A model generated the notes under the pieces. The model did not search any database. It was not told where the DNA came from and was given only the letters and a program-made list of their open reading frames with translations. The position numbers were made by a program, and so were the translations under genes. DNA of 64,000 nt, taken from positions 195,989 through 259,988 of the forward strand of contig NZ_SOEE01000008.1 in NCBI RefSeq assembly GCF_004366035.1, written 5' to 3'. The DNA is from Cytobacillus oceanisediminis (lineage in GTDB: Bacteria; Bacillota; Bacilli; Bacillales; Cytobacillaceae). Below are positions 8,170-16,825 of the stretch, piece after piece; positions within the stretch are counted from its first letter, which is position 1, and every line of letters starts with the position of its first letter.

Positions 8170-9585
8170 ATGATCATGACCGAGAACCCAGCAGATTTAT
8201 TCGCGGACAAAGTCGAAGCGAGGAATCTGCAGCTGGCCATTCAGCATTCCAGCGATGTGGTTGCAAGAGTAACAAAAGAAGGCATTGCTTTATATGTCTC
8301 CCCTTCCAGCTTGCCGACGCTGGGGTATTCACAGCAGGACTTTTATCGAAGCAGCCTTTATACATACTGCCATCCAAATGACCGGGATCTCTTAAGAGAG
8401 GCATTGGCCGAGCTCGAACAGCTTCCGCATAAACGTGAGACCTTTCGCTTCAGGCATAAGGAGGGGCATTATCTGTGGCTTGAAGCCAATTTTTCAGTCA
8501 TTAATGACGATAAAGAAATGATGTGCATCATCCGGGATATGACACAGAGAATTATTATGGAAGAGGAGATTCTTGAAACACAGGAGAAGTACCGCTTTCT
8601 GGTGGAGTACTCCAAGGATACGATAGGAATGGTGACACAAAAAGGGATTTGGACCTACATCAATAATGAAGGAAAAAAGCTTTTTGGATTCACAAGCATC
8701 AAAGAGATGATCGGCACCTCCCTCCACGACTACATTCCTCCTTCAGAACATTCCACCCTCGATGATTTTCTGCAAACAAAGCTAAGTGTGAATTTTGAGC
8801 TTAATCTAATCCGGACTGACGGACAAATGAGAAAAGCCGAAGTCCAGCTGATTCCAACCACTTTCAAGAACAGAAAGGTCTACCAAATCATTATTAAAGA
8901 CGTAACCGGACAAAAGAAGACGGAGGAAAAGCTGCAGAATGCTGAAAAACTTTCAGTTGTCGGCCAGCTTGCCGCAGGCATTGCCCATGAAATCCGCAAC
9001 CCGCTTACAGCCATAAAAGGCTTTACACAGTTATTATATGAAGAACATAAAGGCGATTTCGCGGAGGTCATCTTAAGTGAGCTGGAACGGATTGAAGGCA
9101 TTGTCAATGACCTGCTCGTTCTCGCCAAACCTCAAATAACCGAAATGGAAGAAACCTGCCTGACAAACGTTGTGAAAAGTGTGATCACTCTCTTAAGCAG
9201 CCAGGCTGTTATGGAGAATATCGTAATCGAACTAACACAGTCACCCGGCGAGTTTTATGTGAAATGTGAAAAAGATAAAATTAAGCAGGTGCTGATTAAT
9301 ATCATTAAGAACTCGATTGAAGCCATGCCGGCGGGCGGAAAAATAAACGTGGATATCCGCCAGGAGGACCATTCTGTCATCATCAGTGTCGAGGATGAAG
9401 GAATTGGCATACCCGAGGAACGCCTAGCCAAATTGGGAGAGCCATTTTACAGCACAAAAGAAAAAGGCACAGGCCTTGGCATCATGATCTGCAAAAAAAT
9501 CATTAAAAACCATGGCGGAAATCTTTACATCCACAGCAGGGAAAATGAAGGCACAACGGTCAGGATTACTTTGCCGCTTGCCTAA
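8170..9585 (+). CDS. PAS-domain sensor histidine kinase (KinA/KinE-like)
   Basis: A 471-residue kinase without membrane segments. Two PAS domains (about 25-140 and 155-270) precede a HisKA domain with the phosphorylated His273 in GIAHEIRNPLTAIKGF, then a HATPase domain with NIIKNSIEAMP (N box), DEGIGIPEE (G1) and GTGLGIMICKKII (G2). Cytoplasmic orphan kinases of this layout commonly feed the sporulation phosphorelay in bacilli; that role is inferred. No response regulator is adjacent. The start is ATG 8170, after GGAGG at 8158-8162. TATAAT at 8125-8130 may be the -10, and an 11-bp imperfect inverted repeat (8074-8084/8102-8112) lies just upstream. Confidence 0.9.
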   Translation: MIMTENPADLFADKVEARNLQLAIQHSSDVVARVTKEGIALYVSPSSLPTLGYSQQDFYRSSLYTYCHPNDRDLLREALAELEQLPHKRETFRFRHKEGHYLWLEANFSVINDDKEMMCIIRDMTQRIIMEEEILETQEKYRFLVEYSKDTIGMVTQKGIWTYINNEGKKLFGFTSIKEMIGTSLHDYIPPSEHSTLDDFLQTKLSVNFELNLIRTDGQMRKAEVQLIPTTFKNRKVYQIIIKDVTGQKKTEEKLQNAEKLSVVGQLAAGIAHEIRNPLTAIKGFTQLLYEEHKGDFAEVILSELERIEGIVNDLLVLAKPQITEMEETCLTNVVKSVITLLSSQAVMENIVIELTQSPGEFYVKCEKDKIKQVLINIIKNSIEAMPAGGKINVDIRQEDHSVIISVEDEGIGIPEERLAKLGEPFYSTKEKGTGLGIMICKKIIKNHGGNLYIHSRENEGTTVRITLPLA

Positions 9586-9588
9586 TGA

Positions 9589-9623
9589 AAGAAGCCAGAT
9601 GTCTGAACTGGCTTCTTATTTTT
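9589..9623. terminator. Bidirectional terminator
   Basis: Perfect 10-bp stem AAGAAGCCAG / CTGGCTTCTT with T-rich tails, between the convergent kinase and NRDE genes. It overlaps the last codons of the NRDE gene. Confidence 0.8.
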
Positions 9624-10371
9624 GAATAATAAACTCCTGGTCCTCCGGGCTATCCCCTATATGTACTCTTTCCTTATAAATAATCTCACCATCTGACATC
9701 AGCATCACTGTTGAACTCCTGGTTCCGTAGCCTTCGCTTTTGATAAATAAAGGAGACAAAACCCGCTCCCACTCCAGTGAAACTCCTGTTTTCGGAAGCA
9801 TGTCATCAGGGACAGGATCTGCATTCTGGAGAAGTGTGAACAGGGCTTCCGTAATATCCCCTGATGCATGATCCATTATCTTAGATAACCCTTCCTTCCC
9901 CTTTTTCACCTTCGGCCACCCGGTATTCAGCACATGATTACTGACCCCGTACACTCCTGGTTGGAGCTGTTCTATTCTATCTTCTACGTTCGAGTAATAA
10001 AAGAGCTCCTCCGAATTTCCCGCAAGCAGATTGTATCCGGGATAGCTGCTGCGGTGTTCGGATGCTACTTTCATAAAATCAGCAGGCGAAGTACTGCCTT
10101 TCAAGAAATCCGCCACCAGATCTCCTCTTGACCTTTTGCCATCTGTCACTTCGTTCGGATCACGGTAATTTGTAAGAGCTGCAAATCGTCCATTCTTTGT
10201 GACACCCATCCATGTCCCCATCTTGCTTAAATCACGTCCAGCCAGAATGGCAGGATGGTCATCCAAAAAATGGGCCGGTGCAGTCGGCCGCCCATAAAAT
10301 TCATCACGATTGGCAGCAACAACAAGCTTGTATGCCGGATGGACTTTGTATCCGAAAAGGATTAAACACAT
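9616..10371 (-). CDS. NRDE (TANGO2-like) family protein
   Basis: About 251 residues starting MCLILFGYKVHPAYKLVVAA followed by the family signature NRDEFYGRP, with a GTWMGVTKNGRFAALTNYR block. Cys2 would become the N-terminal residue after Met removal, as expected for an Ntn-hydrolase-like fold. The biochemical role is unsettled; the eukaryotic relative TANGO2 has been linked to haem and lipid handling. I chose ATG 10369-10371; the GTG at 10378-10380 would add three residues. It appears monocistronic. Confidence 0.85.
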   Translation of the reverse strand: MCLILFGYKVHPAYKLVVAANRDEFYGRPTAPAHFLDDHPAILAGRDLSKMGTWMGVTKNGRFAALTNYRDPNEVTDGKRSRGDLVADFLKGSTSPADFMKVASEHRSSYPGYNLLAGNSEELFYYSNVEDRIEQLQPGVYGVSNHVLNTGWPKVKKGKEGLSKIMDHASGDITEALFTLLQNADPVPDDMLPKTGVSLEWERVLSPLFIKSEGYGTRSSTVMLMSDGEIIYKERVHIGDSPEDQEFIIQK

Positions 10372-10562
10372 TTGGATCACTGCTTTCGTTTTATTTATTA
10401 TTCTAACTTTTCGGGAGGGAAAAACAAAAAATAACCGCTTTAATTATGTGAAATGTTAGATAAAATAGAGATCATGCCAAATAAAACTTTTAACATGCCA
10501 GAAAAACCCAACAAGCTGTAACAAATTTAATGAATCATGTTAGATAAATCCTGAAATAAAAA

Positions 10563-10585
10563 AAGCCCCTTCTTTAAAAGGAGCT
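10563..10585 (-). terminator. Terminator after the AI-2E family gene
   Basis: Minus-strand stem AAGCTCCTT / AAGGGGCTT followed by TTTTTTTATT, directly after the stop codon of the permease gene. Confidence 0.75.
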
Positions 10586-10593
10586 TGCTCAAT

Positions 10594-11694
10594 TTAAGTA
10601 ACCGCTTCTTCCCTCGCTGTCTTCCTCGCCCTTAAAAATCGAATTGTATTCAACACGATCGTTTTGGTCACAGCATAGGTAGGTATTGCCAGGATCATTC
10701 CGAGGATGCCGGCAAGATTGCCTGCAACCAGCAATAGGATGATGATGGTGGCCGGATGTGTGTTTAAGGTTTTTCCGAGAATCAGCGGCGACAGCACATT
10801 CCCTTCTATCTGCTGGGCAATCACTATGACTACGACCACCAGAAAGGCTTTAGTCGGCGAGTCAAAAAGTGCGACGATTACGGCAGGTGCACCACCCAGA
10901 AACGGTCCGACATAAGGAATGATATTGGTTATGGCAACAACAAGCGCCATGACTAACGCATATGGCAAATCGATGATTAAATATCCTATAAACGAAAGTG
11001 TACCAACAAATAATGCTACAGTAATCTGCCCCTGAATGTAGGAAGAAAGTGTCTCCCCTGTTTCCTTAAGCGTCTTAACCCCCTCTTCCCTGTAAGAGGC
11101 AGGAAGGAACTTCGAAACAGCAGCAGGGAACTTATCGCCGTCTTTAAACATATAGAAAAGCAGGAATGGCACCGTTACAATTGTAATGGCAATATTGGTG
11201 ACCAGGCTGACTATTCCTGCTACGCCTTGCGTCACACGGCTTGGCAGGGTATTGGCATATTCCATAATGCGGGCTTCAATTTCTTCAATCGATATGTAGT
11301 CCTGCTCCAAAAACCATTTGAACTCTTCTGTGTTAGACATTGAGTTAACAAAGTCTCTTGTCGTCTTTGCATATCCCGGCAGGTCGTTGAATAATTCAGT
11401 CACCTGTCTGCTGATAAGCGGAGCAATGTTGCCAATTATCAGCATTACTAACCCGATAACAGCTGCATAGATGATCAATATTGCTGCCGTTCTTGGCACC
11501 TTGTAGCGCTGCAGCAATCTTACCAGCGGATTCAATAGGAAATAGAGAAATCCTGAAATAATAATTGGAAAAAACAATGTTGACGCAAAAATGCCCACTG
11601 GTTCAAACAGAAAAGAAATTTTTGTTGAAACATAAATGATTGTTAAGATAAGCAGCAATTGCAAAGTCCAGTATTGCAGTTTTTTCTTTGCCAC
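10594..11694 (-). CDS. AI-2E family transporter (PerM/YueF-like permease)
   Basis: A 366-residue membrane protein with about eight segments. The family signature lies in ALVVAITNIIPYVGPFLGG and QQIEGNVLSPLILGKTLNTHP, with a large extracytoplasmic loop between segments 3 and 4 (about 95-150). Members are proposed exporters of autoinducer-2 or Na+/H+ antiporters, so the substrate is open. The start is GTG 11692-11694 after AAAGGTGA. It stands alone with its own terminator. Confidence 0.87.
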   Translation of the reverse strand: MAKKKLQYWTLQLLLILTIIYVSTKISFLFEPVGIFASTLFFPIIISGFLYFLLNPLVRLLQRYKVPRTAAILIIYAAVIGLVMLIIGNIAPLISRQVTELFNDLPGYAKTTRDFVNSMSNTEEFKWFLEQDYISIEEIEARIMEYANTLPSRVTQGVAGIVSLVTNIAITIVTVPFLLFYMFKDGDKFPAAVSKFLPASYREEGVKTLKETGETLSSYIQGQITVALFVGTLSFIGYLIIDLPYALVMALVVAITNIIPYVGPFLGGAPAVIVALFDSPTKAFLVVVVIVIAQQIEGNVLSPLILGKTLNTHPATIIILLLVAGNLAGILGMILAIPTYAVTKTIVLNTIRFLRARKTAREEAVT

Positions 11695-11957
11695 AATGTC
11701 ACCTTTTTCTTTGAATGGATTAACTAAAGAATATCATATTCGCGTGTTTACTCCTAAGAAGATGCTACTTCTATTACGATTAGAAATTGAAAAGGTTTCG
11801 GAAAAAATGATCCATATAATTTAAGAATCACACAACCTTTAATTAGTTATATTCACTCATAAATATCCCATATTGTGGTTTTCAAACCCCGAAACAGGGT
11901 ATGAAAGACTATAAATCAAAAACTTCCCCCTCTTAAAAGCCAGGAGTGAACAGACAC

Positions 11958-12095
11958 ATGAGTACAATAGACATTTTCAAGAAGGAACTCGTATTACTGA
12001 ATGGCGAATTGAATCGCTGTAAGAATGCAAGGATAAAAAAACAAATTTTTAATGATATCCTTCTCATCCAGAATGCTGTCCAGAACTTACTCTAA
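11958..12095 (+). CDS. Small hypothetical protein, 45 aa
   Basis: ATG 11958 follows a good AGGAGTG ribosome site nine bases upstream. It encodes MSTIDIFKKELVLLNGELNR and on to QNAVQNLL, a lysine-rich, probably helical peptide. I do not recognise a family. A hairpin AAAACCAG / CTGGTTTT at 12144-12179 may terminate it. The ribosome site and the peptide's composition support coding, but only comparative data would establish it. Confidence 0.5.
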   Translation: MSTIDIFKKELVLLNGELNRCKNARIKKQIFNDILLIQNAVQNLL

Positions 12096-12143
12096 TCAGC
12101 TATAAATTAGAATCCAGCTGCTTTCTTACCTCCCTTGATGAAC

Positions 12144-12179
12144 AAAAAACCAGCATTCATTGGCTGATATACTGGTTTT
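12144..12179. terminator. Hairpin terminator
   Basis: AAAACCAG / CTGGTTTT stem with an 18-20 base loop and T-rich sequence on both exits, downstream of the 45-aa ORF. Confidence 0.5.
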
Positions 12180-12592
12180 AGAAGTTATTTTTAAGCTTCT
12201 TTATTTTTCGTTATTTTCCGGAACGGCCCCTTATAATCTCACTGTTTTACATTGTACCGTTATTCTAATTTCGCGGAATTAGATACCTGCTAACTAGTTT
12301 TATCTATAACAAACGGAATAACTTTTTTTGGAACTGCCTTCTTTAACAATAGCCCCCGCTGTTTAAGGGAATGCTGCCCCTTTTGTTAAAAAGCAGTATT
12401 CATATTCAAAAATAAATCAATATAATCTTCACTTAATTGGTATTACATCTGGAGGTAGAACGCCATCCTGAATCCAATAACATTATTCTTCTGCTAAACT
12501 GCCCCGTTTGACATGAAGAAAGCTGCCCTTAGAGAATGGCAGCCTTATGAGAATCTACTTTTAGGAAATCCGAATTAGTCATTTTATTTGTC
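12180..12592. other. Intergenic stretch with short inverted repeats, no gene seen
   Basis: AT-rich DNA with several small palindromes, such as CTAATT-TCGCGG-AATTAG near 12265 and GCTGCC / GGCAGC at 12522-12543. The last, on the minus strand, is followed by TTTCTTC and may terminate the small hydrophobic ORF above it. No reading frame with a ribosome site was found here. Confidence 0.5.
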
Positions 12593-12664
12593 TTATTTTT
12601 TTATCAAAAAACCTAGAGCTGCTGCAGCCGCAATTCCAATTGCAGCCCATCCGCCAAAATTCAT
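12593..12664 (-). CDS. Possible 23-aa hydrophobic peptide
   Basis: The minus strand reads MNFGGWAAIGIAAAAALGFL then IKK and stop: one membrane-spanning helix with a basic C-terminus. The upstream GTGGTGTGAGAG is a weak ribosome site. Length and composition resemble small membrane peptides and type I toxins of bacilli, but no antisense RNA or family match can be shown. A hairpin at 12522-12543 follows it. Confidence 0.35.
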   Translation of the reverse strand: MNFGGWAAIGIAAAAALGFLIKK

Positions 12665-12840
12665 CTCTCACACCACTTAATACTATTTACAATTCTCGAT
12701 TCGTAACGAACAGAGCTTGTTGATCATCTTTTCTTTGAATTGCTAAGGGTGGGGATTTGGTGTTACGATATTAAAGCAACTGAATGGAGCCCCATTCAAT
12801 ATACCTTTCTTTGAGATAGTTGTTACAAAAGCTATGGGCT

Positions 12841-12892
12841 TTGACCTATTAAAAATTTGTAATATTCTTTTCACTATTGTTGAATAGGTCAA
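12841..12892. repeat. 10-bp perfect inverted repeat with 32-bp spacer
   Basis: TTGACCTATT at 12841-12850 and its exact reverse complement AATAGGTCAA at 12883-12892, in the 260-bp gap between the small peptide and the dioxygenase gene. Function unknown; it has no T-run and is not a convincing terminator. Confidence 0.45.
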
Positions 12893-12925
12893 TTGAAAGC
12901 ATATTGGGAATCACCTCTATTAAAT

Positions 12926-13864
12926 TCAATCCAATTCTCTGACTGTAAACGGAATAAGATCTCTTTCTATTTTATCCCTTTGTGTCTCATACTGTTCAGG
13001 CAGCATTAACTTCTCGCCCATTGTTTCCTGGGATTCATCATTGGAAAATCCTGGAGGATCTGTAGCAATTTCAAATAAGATTTCTCCATGTTCCCTAAAA
13101 TAAATAGCATTAAAGTAGTTTCTGTCTTGTACTGGTGTGACCCCATATCCATTATCTGCAACATACTTTTGCCAATCCAATTGGTCCTGATCATCGATTG
13201 CCCTCCAGGCAATATGATGCACGGTTCCCACACCCATTCGCCCCCGTCCAATTGGAGTTAATTTAAGATCGATGATATTTCCAATATCAGCAGAAGAACG
13301 ATAACGGATAAAATCCCCTTCTTGGCTAACGACTTCAAGCCCCATAATGTTTTCCAGCAGATCAGAAGTCTTCGCGGGCTGAGTTGATAAGAGGGTTGCT
13401 CCTCCGAATCCTTTTATAGATGTTTCAGGGGTAAACTCCCCGAATGTCCAAGAATTTGCTTCCCCTTCTTCTCTTTCAACAATCTCCAAATGAAGTCCGT
13501 GAGGATCATCAAATTCCAAATACCGCTCGCCAAAACGTTCCATTTTTGTATAAGGAACCTTAAACTTTTCGAGCCTTTCTTCCCAAAACTTCATGGCACC
13601 TAACGGAACAACATACGAAGTAACTCCTACCTGGCCATCGCCAATAACCCCTTGACGGGCACCTGCCCAAGGAAAAAAAGTAATGATTGTTCCTGGCTTA
13701 CCACTCTCATTTCCGAAGTAAAGATGATATGTGCCCGGATCATCAAAGTTGACTGTTTGTTTGACTAAGCGCAAACCTAAAACTCCTGCATAGAAATCTG
13801 CATTTTCTTGAGGATGACCAACGATTGCAGTTATATGATGAATACCCATTGTTTTTTTACCCAT
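12926..13864 (-). CDS. Ring-cleaving dioxygenase of the VOC family (MhqA/MhqE/MhqO-like)
   Basis: A 312-residue protein of two VOC (glyoxalase/bleomycin) modules: GIHHITAIVGHPQENADFY at the start and VHHIAWRAIDDQDQLDW in the second half. Candidate metal ligands are His10, His218 and a Glu near the C-terminus (ILFEIATDPPGF). B. subtilis MhqA, MhqE and MhqO of this family belong to the MhqR regulon and act in resistance to hydroquinone and catechol. It lies downstream of DoxX, itself behind an MhqR-type operator. The start ATG follows AAAGGAG. Confidence 0.88.
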   Translation of the reverse strand: MGKKTMGIHHITAIVGHPQENADFYAGVLGLRLVKQTVNFDDPGTYHLYFGNESGKPGTIITFFPWAGARQGVIGDGQVGVTSYVVPLGAMKFWEERLEKFKVPYTKMERFGERYLEFDDPHGLHLEIVEREEGEANSWTFGEFTPETSIKGFGGATLLSTQPAKTSDLLENIMGLEVVSQEGDFIRYRSSADIGNIIDLKLTPIGRGRMGVGTVHHIAWRAIDDQDQLDWQKYVADNGYGVTPVQDRNYFNAIYFREHGEILFEIATDPPGFSNDESQETMGEKLMLPEQYETQRDKIERDLIPFTVRELD

Positions 13865-13969
13865 CTTTTCGACACTCCTTTAAGATTGGACTGGTTCCTT
13901 TATTCATCTCATTGACAAGACTTTAATTCCTTTTTATAAATTGTTGTTTATATGAATAAATTCTGCCCG

Positions 13970-14094
13970 AGGATTTCCGCTTCGGGTACTTGCCTTCCGC
14001 GGGGAAGAATCAGAGCCCTTCTCGGCTCTTCGCCTGGGAGGGCTTCCACTTCCTCTCTTCCCGCTGGAGCCAAGTGCCCTCCGTTACAATTAAC
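13970..14094 (+). repeat. Dispersed GC-rich intergenic repeat, copy A
   Basis: Begins GGATTTCCGCTTCGGGTACT, contains CTTCCGCGGGGA and GAGCC, and ends CCCTCCGTTACAATTAAC. It is clearly related to copies at 27951-28064, 44623-44744 (reversed) and 57115-57259. GC content is much higher than in the flanks, and the ends are imperfect inverted repeats around GTTGATT / AATCAAC. Similar elements occur between genes in many Bacillaceae, as far as I recall. Confidence 0.7.
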
Positions 14095-14178
14095 TTAGTC
14101 GGTAAGTTAGGTATCTATTCGAAAACTACAAACCTAACGAAAACAAATTAACTTAAATAGGTTTTAACTCGGGATAAA

Positions 14179-14577
14179 TTAGAATAATAAGAAATCTAAT
14201 GCATATCGACCTGGGCCAATTAGTGCAATACCAATGGCTACAGCAAGCAAAGTTAGATTATATTCATATCCATTAGATGTTGCCCACAACCCATTTGGAC
14301 CATGCACCTTTACAATTGCCATAACCATGGTTCCTGCAATCATTAGTGCTGCGAGCGGGGTTAAAAGTCCTATTGAAAACAAAATCCCCCCAAGTAATTC
14401 TGCTAATCCAGCGAAAAAGGCCATCATTACTCCCGGCTTCATCCCTATTGATTCAAACCAGCCACCAGTACCTTTTAATCCATGACCCCCGAACCAGCCA
14501 AACAATTTTTGAGTACCATGACCAATAAATAATACCCCAATTACCAACCTAATAATTAATAAACCTAAATCCATCAT
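14179..14577 (-). CDS. DoxX family membrane protein (MhqP-like)
   Basis: A 132-residue protein with four membrane segments and the DoxX pattern [20 protein letters not shown] and [13 protein letters not shown]. DoxX proteins are linked to quinone and thiol stress; B. subtilis mhqP encodes one next to mhqO, as here. The start ATG ATG follows GGAGG eight bases upstream. A perfect MhqR-type palindrome lies 24 bp before the start, so induction by quinones is likely. Confidence 0.88.
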   Translation of the reverse strand: MMDLGLLIIRLVIGVLFIGHGTQKLFGWFGGHGLKGTGGWFESIGMKPGVMMAFFAGLAELLGGILFSIGLLTPLAALMIAGTMVMAIVKVHGPNGLWATSNGYEYNLTLLAVAIGIALIGPGRYALDFLLF

Positions 14578-14735
14578 TTTTTAATCCTCCTAATATTATT
14601 TATCTCGAATTCGAGATACTTTACAAAAAAACTCATTGGTTTTTTTCTTGCTTTTTCCAGATGCTTGATTAATGCCTCTGACTCCTCCGAATTTAAAGAT
14701 CTAAACATATCGTCAATTAACTCCTGAATATCTTT
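14574..14735 (-). pseudogene. C-terminal remnant of a MarR-family regulator (MhqR-like)
   Basis: An open frame of 53 codons reads KDIQELIDDMFRSLNSEESE, then ALIKHLEKARKKP, ending with TGA overlapping the doxX start. This resembles the C-terminal dimerisation helix of MarR proteins such as MhqR. The DNA-binding part is missing: in frame there is a TAA just upstream and the DUF896 gene comes directly before. The MhqR-type operator lies inside its 3' end. It looks like the leftover of an mhqR gene that once preceded doxX. The assignment rests on a short segment. Confidence 0.5.
14601..14618. promoter_or_regulatory. MhqR-type operator upstream of doxX
   Basis: TATCTCGAATTCGAGATA is a perfect 18-bp palindrome and matches the known B. 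subtilis MhqR box (TATCTCGAAnTCGAGATA). It sits about 24 bp before doxX. Confidence 0.8.
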
Positions 14736-14772
14736 TTATTTTACTTTGTCTAGTAACCCTGATACCCGCAAT

Positions 14773-15009
14773 TTACCATATTGGTTTCATTCTTTGTTTT
14801 GCCTGGGCTTTTTTTAACTTTTTCGGAGTTACATCATCTCCTTTAGGGTCAATGATGGTTGTGTTTAATAACAGTTCTTCCATCGATCCGCGAAATTCTT
14901 GAATGTATTGACTGCGTAAATTGGCTATTTCAGCATTTTCATATTGTGTTAATCCCTCTGTCTTTCTCTTAAATGCGAGTTCATTTATTCTTTTTAATAT
15001 TTCATTCAT
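14773..15009 (-). CDS. DUF896 family protein (YnzC-like)
   Basis: A 78-residue helical protein starting MNEILKRINELAFKRKTEGL with the family core TEGLTQYENAEIANLRSQYI, close in length to B. subtilis YnzC (77 aa). YnzC-type proteins form a short helical hairpin and their function is unclear; some are in the SOS regulon. ATG 15009 follows AAAGGAG. No LexA box is seen; instead a degenerate MhqR-like palindrome lies 70 bp upstream. Confidence 0.88.
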   Translation of the reverse strand: MNEILKRINELAFKRKTEGLTQYENAEIANLRSQYIQEFRGSMEELLLNTTIIDPKGDDVTPKKLKKAQAKQRMKPIW

Positions 15010-15078
15010 TAGAATTACTCCTTTCAACTAAATTTTACGCTGCAAAATAATCTTTAATTCAAACTTCCTTAATTAATA

Positions 15079-15096
15079 TATCTTGAATTAAAGATA
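15079..15096. promoter_or_regulatory. Degenerate MhqR-like palindrome upstream of DUF896 gene
   Basis: TATCTTGAATTAAAGATA keeps the TATCT...AGATA arms and central GAATT of the MhqR box but differs at three positions from the perfect copy at 14601. Confidence 0.5.
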
Positions 15097-15099
15097 ATA

Positions 15100-15655
15100 T
15101 ATTTCATTTGATATGTCAACATACATCTGTTGATTTTTTTCTGCTGCATAGAAATTTTGATTTCTTTAAAAAATTCGTGGTGGACTATAATTTGAAGTAA
15201 CTAAAAATAATTTCAAAAAATAAGCCTCAAAAGAACGAAATTTAATTACTTGCATTTATCGTTTATTCTGCTTTGTATTTAGGGTTTACCTAATTTTCAG
15301 GTAAAGGGTCTTCAAAATTATAGGACTCATGTTTTATCTTCCTTTGAAGATATTGCAAACCTGAAGTATAGGTTCTATACGCATACCTATATATGCGAAT
15401 AGAGGATTCTCTCCTTAGGTATGTTTATAAGCTTATTTAGTCATCCTGTTCAGATTGTTCTATTGAAACAATATTTTACGGTTGGGGGAGATAAAGCCAG
15501 GGAGCAAGGCAGAATTCCGGGTTTGGGCATCAAATACGCGAATGAGATATGTTCAATGTTAGTGAAAGGAAATCAAATATTGACACTCCCCATCAAAGGA
15601 TAGGGAGTAAAAATCAAATAATAGAGGGGGGTACGGGGAATTATCTAGATTATAT
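15100..15655. other. AT-rich intergenic region without a supported gene
   Basis: About 550 bp between the DUF896 gene and ltrA. A frame at 15421-15603 lacks a ribosome site. A small inverted repeat ACTCCC / GGGAGT lies near 15585-15608. I see no RNA gene or mobile element. Confidence 0.5.
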
Positions 15656-16747
15656 TTAAGTAGTGGTTAATTTAGCATAGATGATAAAAAACAAGGCTAA
15701 TTCCCCCATTATGACAATGTTTGGGACCACTACTATCAAATTCAAAATAAAAAACGCTGCTAGAATTCCTATAAATAATCCTAAATGGTAAAATTTCAAA
15801 CGGTTATTTTTATACCTGAATCGATGAAAAACGAGAGAAGTTGCAATGAAATAGAGCAATACAGCACCAAACACAAAATATAATATAAATGAATAATGGA
15901 CCTCATGTAAAAACAGCAGCTTGACGGATGCTGCAATCATGCTCAAAGTCATTAAAATAAACAGATGTCCATATAAAATGGTTTGACCTGCAGTCTGGAT
16001 TGACTTGTCCACTTTCTTTTCCACATTATCGAAATACTGCCACCACATGGATATGATTAGAATAAATGAAATGATGGAAAAGCCGATTGAATTCCAATTT
16101 CCTTTTTGAGGTTGAATTACTGCAAGGGTACTGACAAGGGCTTCACCAAAGAGAATGATGGTAAATAGGCCAAACCGCTCTAACAGATGGGCCGTATTTG
16201 TAGGAACCTTTGCCAAATACCTCCGTCCAAACATGGGGACAATAATATCGATCATGATTCCCGCATATAAAACAACATATCGAATCCAGGAATCAAAAAA
16301 GACGGAGAATAATGAAATACTGATTCCGATCCAAAAATACCTGCCCAAATATAGCGCTACTTTTTTCCGTTCTCCATCTTCTATGCGCTGGACAACAAGG
16401 TATTGAATCGCAGTCACGGCTCTAACGCCAATATAACCAATTAAAAAAGAAAGATAATAAGGATCAAAATCAACTGACAGGCTGGATGTCATGATCAGCA
16501 CAAATAGCATTTGAAGGATCAAAAATAACCTTTGATGAAATAGGTCTTGTCCAAACCGGTTAATAAACATGGTTTGCCCAACCCAAGCCCACCAGATAGG
16601 AATAAAAATTAATACAAATTTTAATAAATATTCTGGATGTATTATTCCCTCTTCAACGTGAAGTAACACATGAGTCGCAGTTGCAACAGCCGCCACGTAC
16701 AGTAAATCATAAAAAAGCTCTAACCACGTAACTCTCTTTTCCTCCAT
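15656..16747 (-). CDS. Low temperature requirement protein A (LtrA) family
   Basis: A 363-residue polytopic membrane protein with about ten to eleven segments. Family hallmarks are VTWLELFYDLLYVAA at the N-terminus and HLLERFGLFTIILFGEAL near residue 190. LtrA was named from a Listeria mutant unable to grow in the cold; the molecular role is unknown. It is divergent from the flavin reductase gene with 78 bp between starts. The ribosome site is AAAGGGG. Confidence 0.9.
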   Translation of the reverse strand: MEEKRVTWLELFYDLLYVAAVATATHVLLHVEEGIIHPEYLLKFVLIFIPIWWAWVGQTMFINRFGQDLFHQRLFLILQMLFVLIMTSSLSVDFDPYYLSFLIGYIGVRAVTAIQYLVVQRIEDGERKKVALYLGRYFWIGISISLFSVFFDSWIRYVVLYAGIMIDIIVPMFGRRYLAKVPTNTAHLLERFGLFTIILFGEALVSTLAVIQPQKGNWNSIGFSIISFILIISMWWQYFDNVEKKVDKSIQTAGQTILYGHLFILMTLSMIAASVKLLFLHEVHYSFILYFVFGAVLLYFIATSLVFHRFRYKNNRLKFYHLGLFIGILAAFFILNLIVVVPNIVIMGELALFFIIYAKLTTT

Positions 16748-16825
16748 ATTGTCTTTATTCCCCTTTCTATTCTCTAGTTACCTATAGTATGATAAAAATA
16801 ATTTAAAAGAAAGAGGGAATATTCC

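Noticed and set aside
12781-12799. Inverted repeat TGAATGG / CCATTCA as terminator of the dioxygenase gene
   Set aside because: Over 120 bp beyond the stop and no T-tract; not convincing.
15421-15603. 60-codon plus-strand frame
   Set aside because: No ribosome site, no recognisable family, and composition like the flanking intergenic DNA.
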